DNA of 64,000 nucleotides from Acidobacteriota bacterium. Lineage in GTDB: Bacteria > Acidobacteriota > Terriglobia > Terriglobales > Acidobacteriaceae. The notes under the pieces are model-generated. The model saw only the letters and a list, made by a program, of their open reading frames with translations. It ran no database searches and had not been told where the DNA came from. Positions 63,223-64,000 of the stretch are shown here, one piece after another. The translations under genes were made by a program, and so were the position numbers. How positions within the stretch are numbered: the first letter of the stretch is position 1; the number at the start of each line of letters is the position of its first letter. The stretch covers positions 1-64,000 of the forward strand of contig JABDBE010000012.1 in assembly GCA_013288805.1 (NCBI GenBank). Reading direction: 5' to 3'.

Positions 63223-64000
63223 ATGAAAGCTATTGTCATCAGTCGGTTAGGCGGACCGGACGCGCTCGTGCTGCAAGATGTACCAGATCCCGCGCCTGTT
63301 GCCGGACAAGAGTTGGTCCGCGTCCACGCCGGTGGGCTGAACTTTGCTGACATTATGACGACGCAAGGCGGCTATCCGGGAGCGCCAAAGCCTCCGTTGG
63401 TGGCTGGCCGCGAGTTTTGTGGGGTGCAGGAAAGCGATGGCCAACGGGTGATGGGTTATGCACAGTGGGCAGCATTCGCTGAGCGCATCGCTGCCCGCGC
63501 CGAGTTGTTGTGGCCGGTGCCTGAAGAATGGACGGAGGAGGAGGGAGCAGCTTTCCCGGTGAATTACTTTACAGCATATCTCGCATATTGGAAGGCCGGT
63601 TTGATCGGTATGGAGAAATCAGAGCCGAGTACGGTTCCACGAGTGCTGATTCACGCAGTGGCTGGAGGAGTGGGAACAGCCGCGGTGCAGATTGGAAAAC
63701 TGCTCGGCATCGAAATGTACGGGACTTCGTCCTCCGACGATAAGCTTGCGCGCGTGAAAGCACTGGGGCTGGAACACGGCATCAACTACAAGCAGTGCGA
63801 TTATGAAGAGGCGATCAAAGATCTGACTCACGGCGAAGGCGTGGACGCGGTATTTGAAATGCTGGGCGGCGAACACCCAAACAAGAGCGTACGTTGCCTG
63901 CGCGATTTCGGACGCGTGATCGTCTATGGAAGCGCCACCGGACAAAAATCGGAATTGGATACGCGGCTGCTGTACGCCAAGGGTGCAAGCGTCCACGGAT
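63223..64000 (+). CDS. Quinone-oxidoreductase-like zinc-less MDR protein (cut by window end)
   Basis: Starts MKAIVISRLGGPDALVLQDVPDPAPVAGQ and continues off the window after about 259 codons. LVRVHAGGLNFADIMTTQGGYPG, AAFPVNYFTAYLAYW and the NADPH-binding AVAGGVGTAAVQIGKLLG identify the MDR/quinone oxidoreductase branch without catalytic zinc. The C-terminal part is missing, so substrate is open. Confidence 0.9.
   Translation, partial: MKAIVISRLGGPDALVLQDVPDPAPVAGQELVRVHAGGLNFADIMTTQGGYPGAPKPPLVAGREFCGVQESDGQRVMGYAQWAAFAERIAARAELLWPVPEEWTEEEGAAFPVNYFTAYLAYWKAGLIGMEKSEPSTVPRVLIHAVAGGVGTAAVQIGKLLGIEMYGTSSSDDKLARVKALGLEHGINYKQCDYEEAIKDLTHGEGVDAVFEMLGGEHPNKSVRCLRDFGRVIVYGSATGQKSELDTRLLYAKGASVHG

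Overview
The window is a gene-dense bacterial chromosome segment that most resembles the Acidobacteriota (Terriglobia, Koribacter-like). This assignment rests on recognition, not a search. The grounds are paired GloVer-repeat secreted proteins, a TPR/ExbB/ExbD/TonB cluster, a P-loop ATPase relic of a type I associate with this phylum, several small membrane or coiled-coil proteins of the same kind, and a UGA-containing CMD-family enzyme. Housekeeping loci dominate, and I see no phage, plasmid, insertion sequence or CRISPR array.

Layout. 0.3-2.3 kb is a fluoride locus: a crcB-type fluoride riboswitch, the CrcB/Fluc channel and three DUF190 (PII-fold) domains, all on the minus strand. 2.5-9 kb holds small membrane proteins, a frameshifted ATPase relic, tRNA-Ser(UGA), a secreted protein, a large MscS-family channel, a secreted repeat protein and SodC. 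9-17.3 kb holds an acyl-ACP-synthetase/ACP/acyltransferase fusion, a CMD/AhpD-like gene read through an in-frame UGA (probable selenoprotein), a secreted protein with a PEP-CTERM-like tail, two GloVer proteins and a DUF5367-TetR pair behind a palindrome. 17.5-25.2 kb holds a 1045-residue TPR protein, a LOG-family protein, thiE, a YdeI/DUF1905 protein and Bcp. 25.6-30.7 kb is a TonB/ExbB/ExbD/ExbD/TPR-lipoprotein energy-transduction operon. 30.8-38.8 kb is secF-secD-yajC-tgt, a phosphodiesterase, proC and thrS. 39-48.5 kb holds an M3 peptidase, a DUF1624 acyltransferase, plsC-folC-accD-cobO, a trypsin-like protease and a TonB-domain protein. 48.7-56.2 kb holds rlmH-rsfS-nadD, a hybrid histidine kinase with a PilZ domain, a DUF429 protein and obg, rpmA, rplU. 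56.6-64 kb holds a phosphodiesterase-type phosphatase, a class I glutamine amidotransferase, ispD-[GxxExxY]-ispF, a DUF5818 protein, a PIN/TRAM protein and the start of a quinone-oxidoreductase-like gene.

The strongest second-look items are three. (1) The CMD/AhpD-like reading frame keeps the full AhpD motif only if UGA is read as selenocysteine, and a perfect 7-bp hairpin follows that UGA. (2) A GxxExxY (PD-(D/E)XK-like) gene bounded by near-identical 29-bp inverted repeats sits between ispD and ispF. (3) A fluoride riboswitch leads an operon with three PII-fold DUF190 domains. Intergenic DNA also carries several families of short inverted or direct repeats, one of which appears to have been accepted in frame inside folC. 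Several genes have a -10-like box 6-7 nt before the start codon, which suggests leaderless mRNAs.
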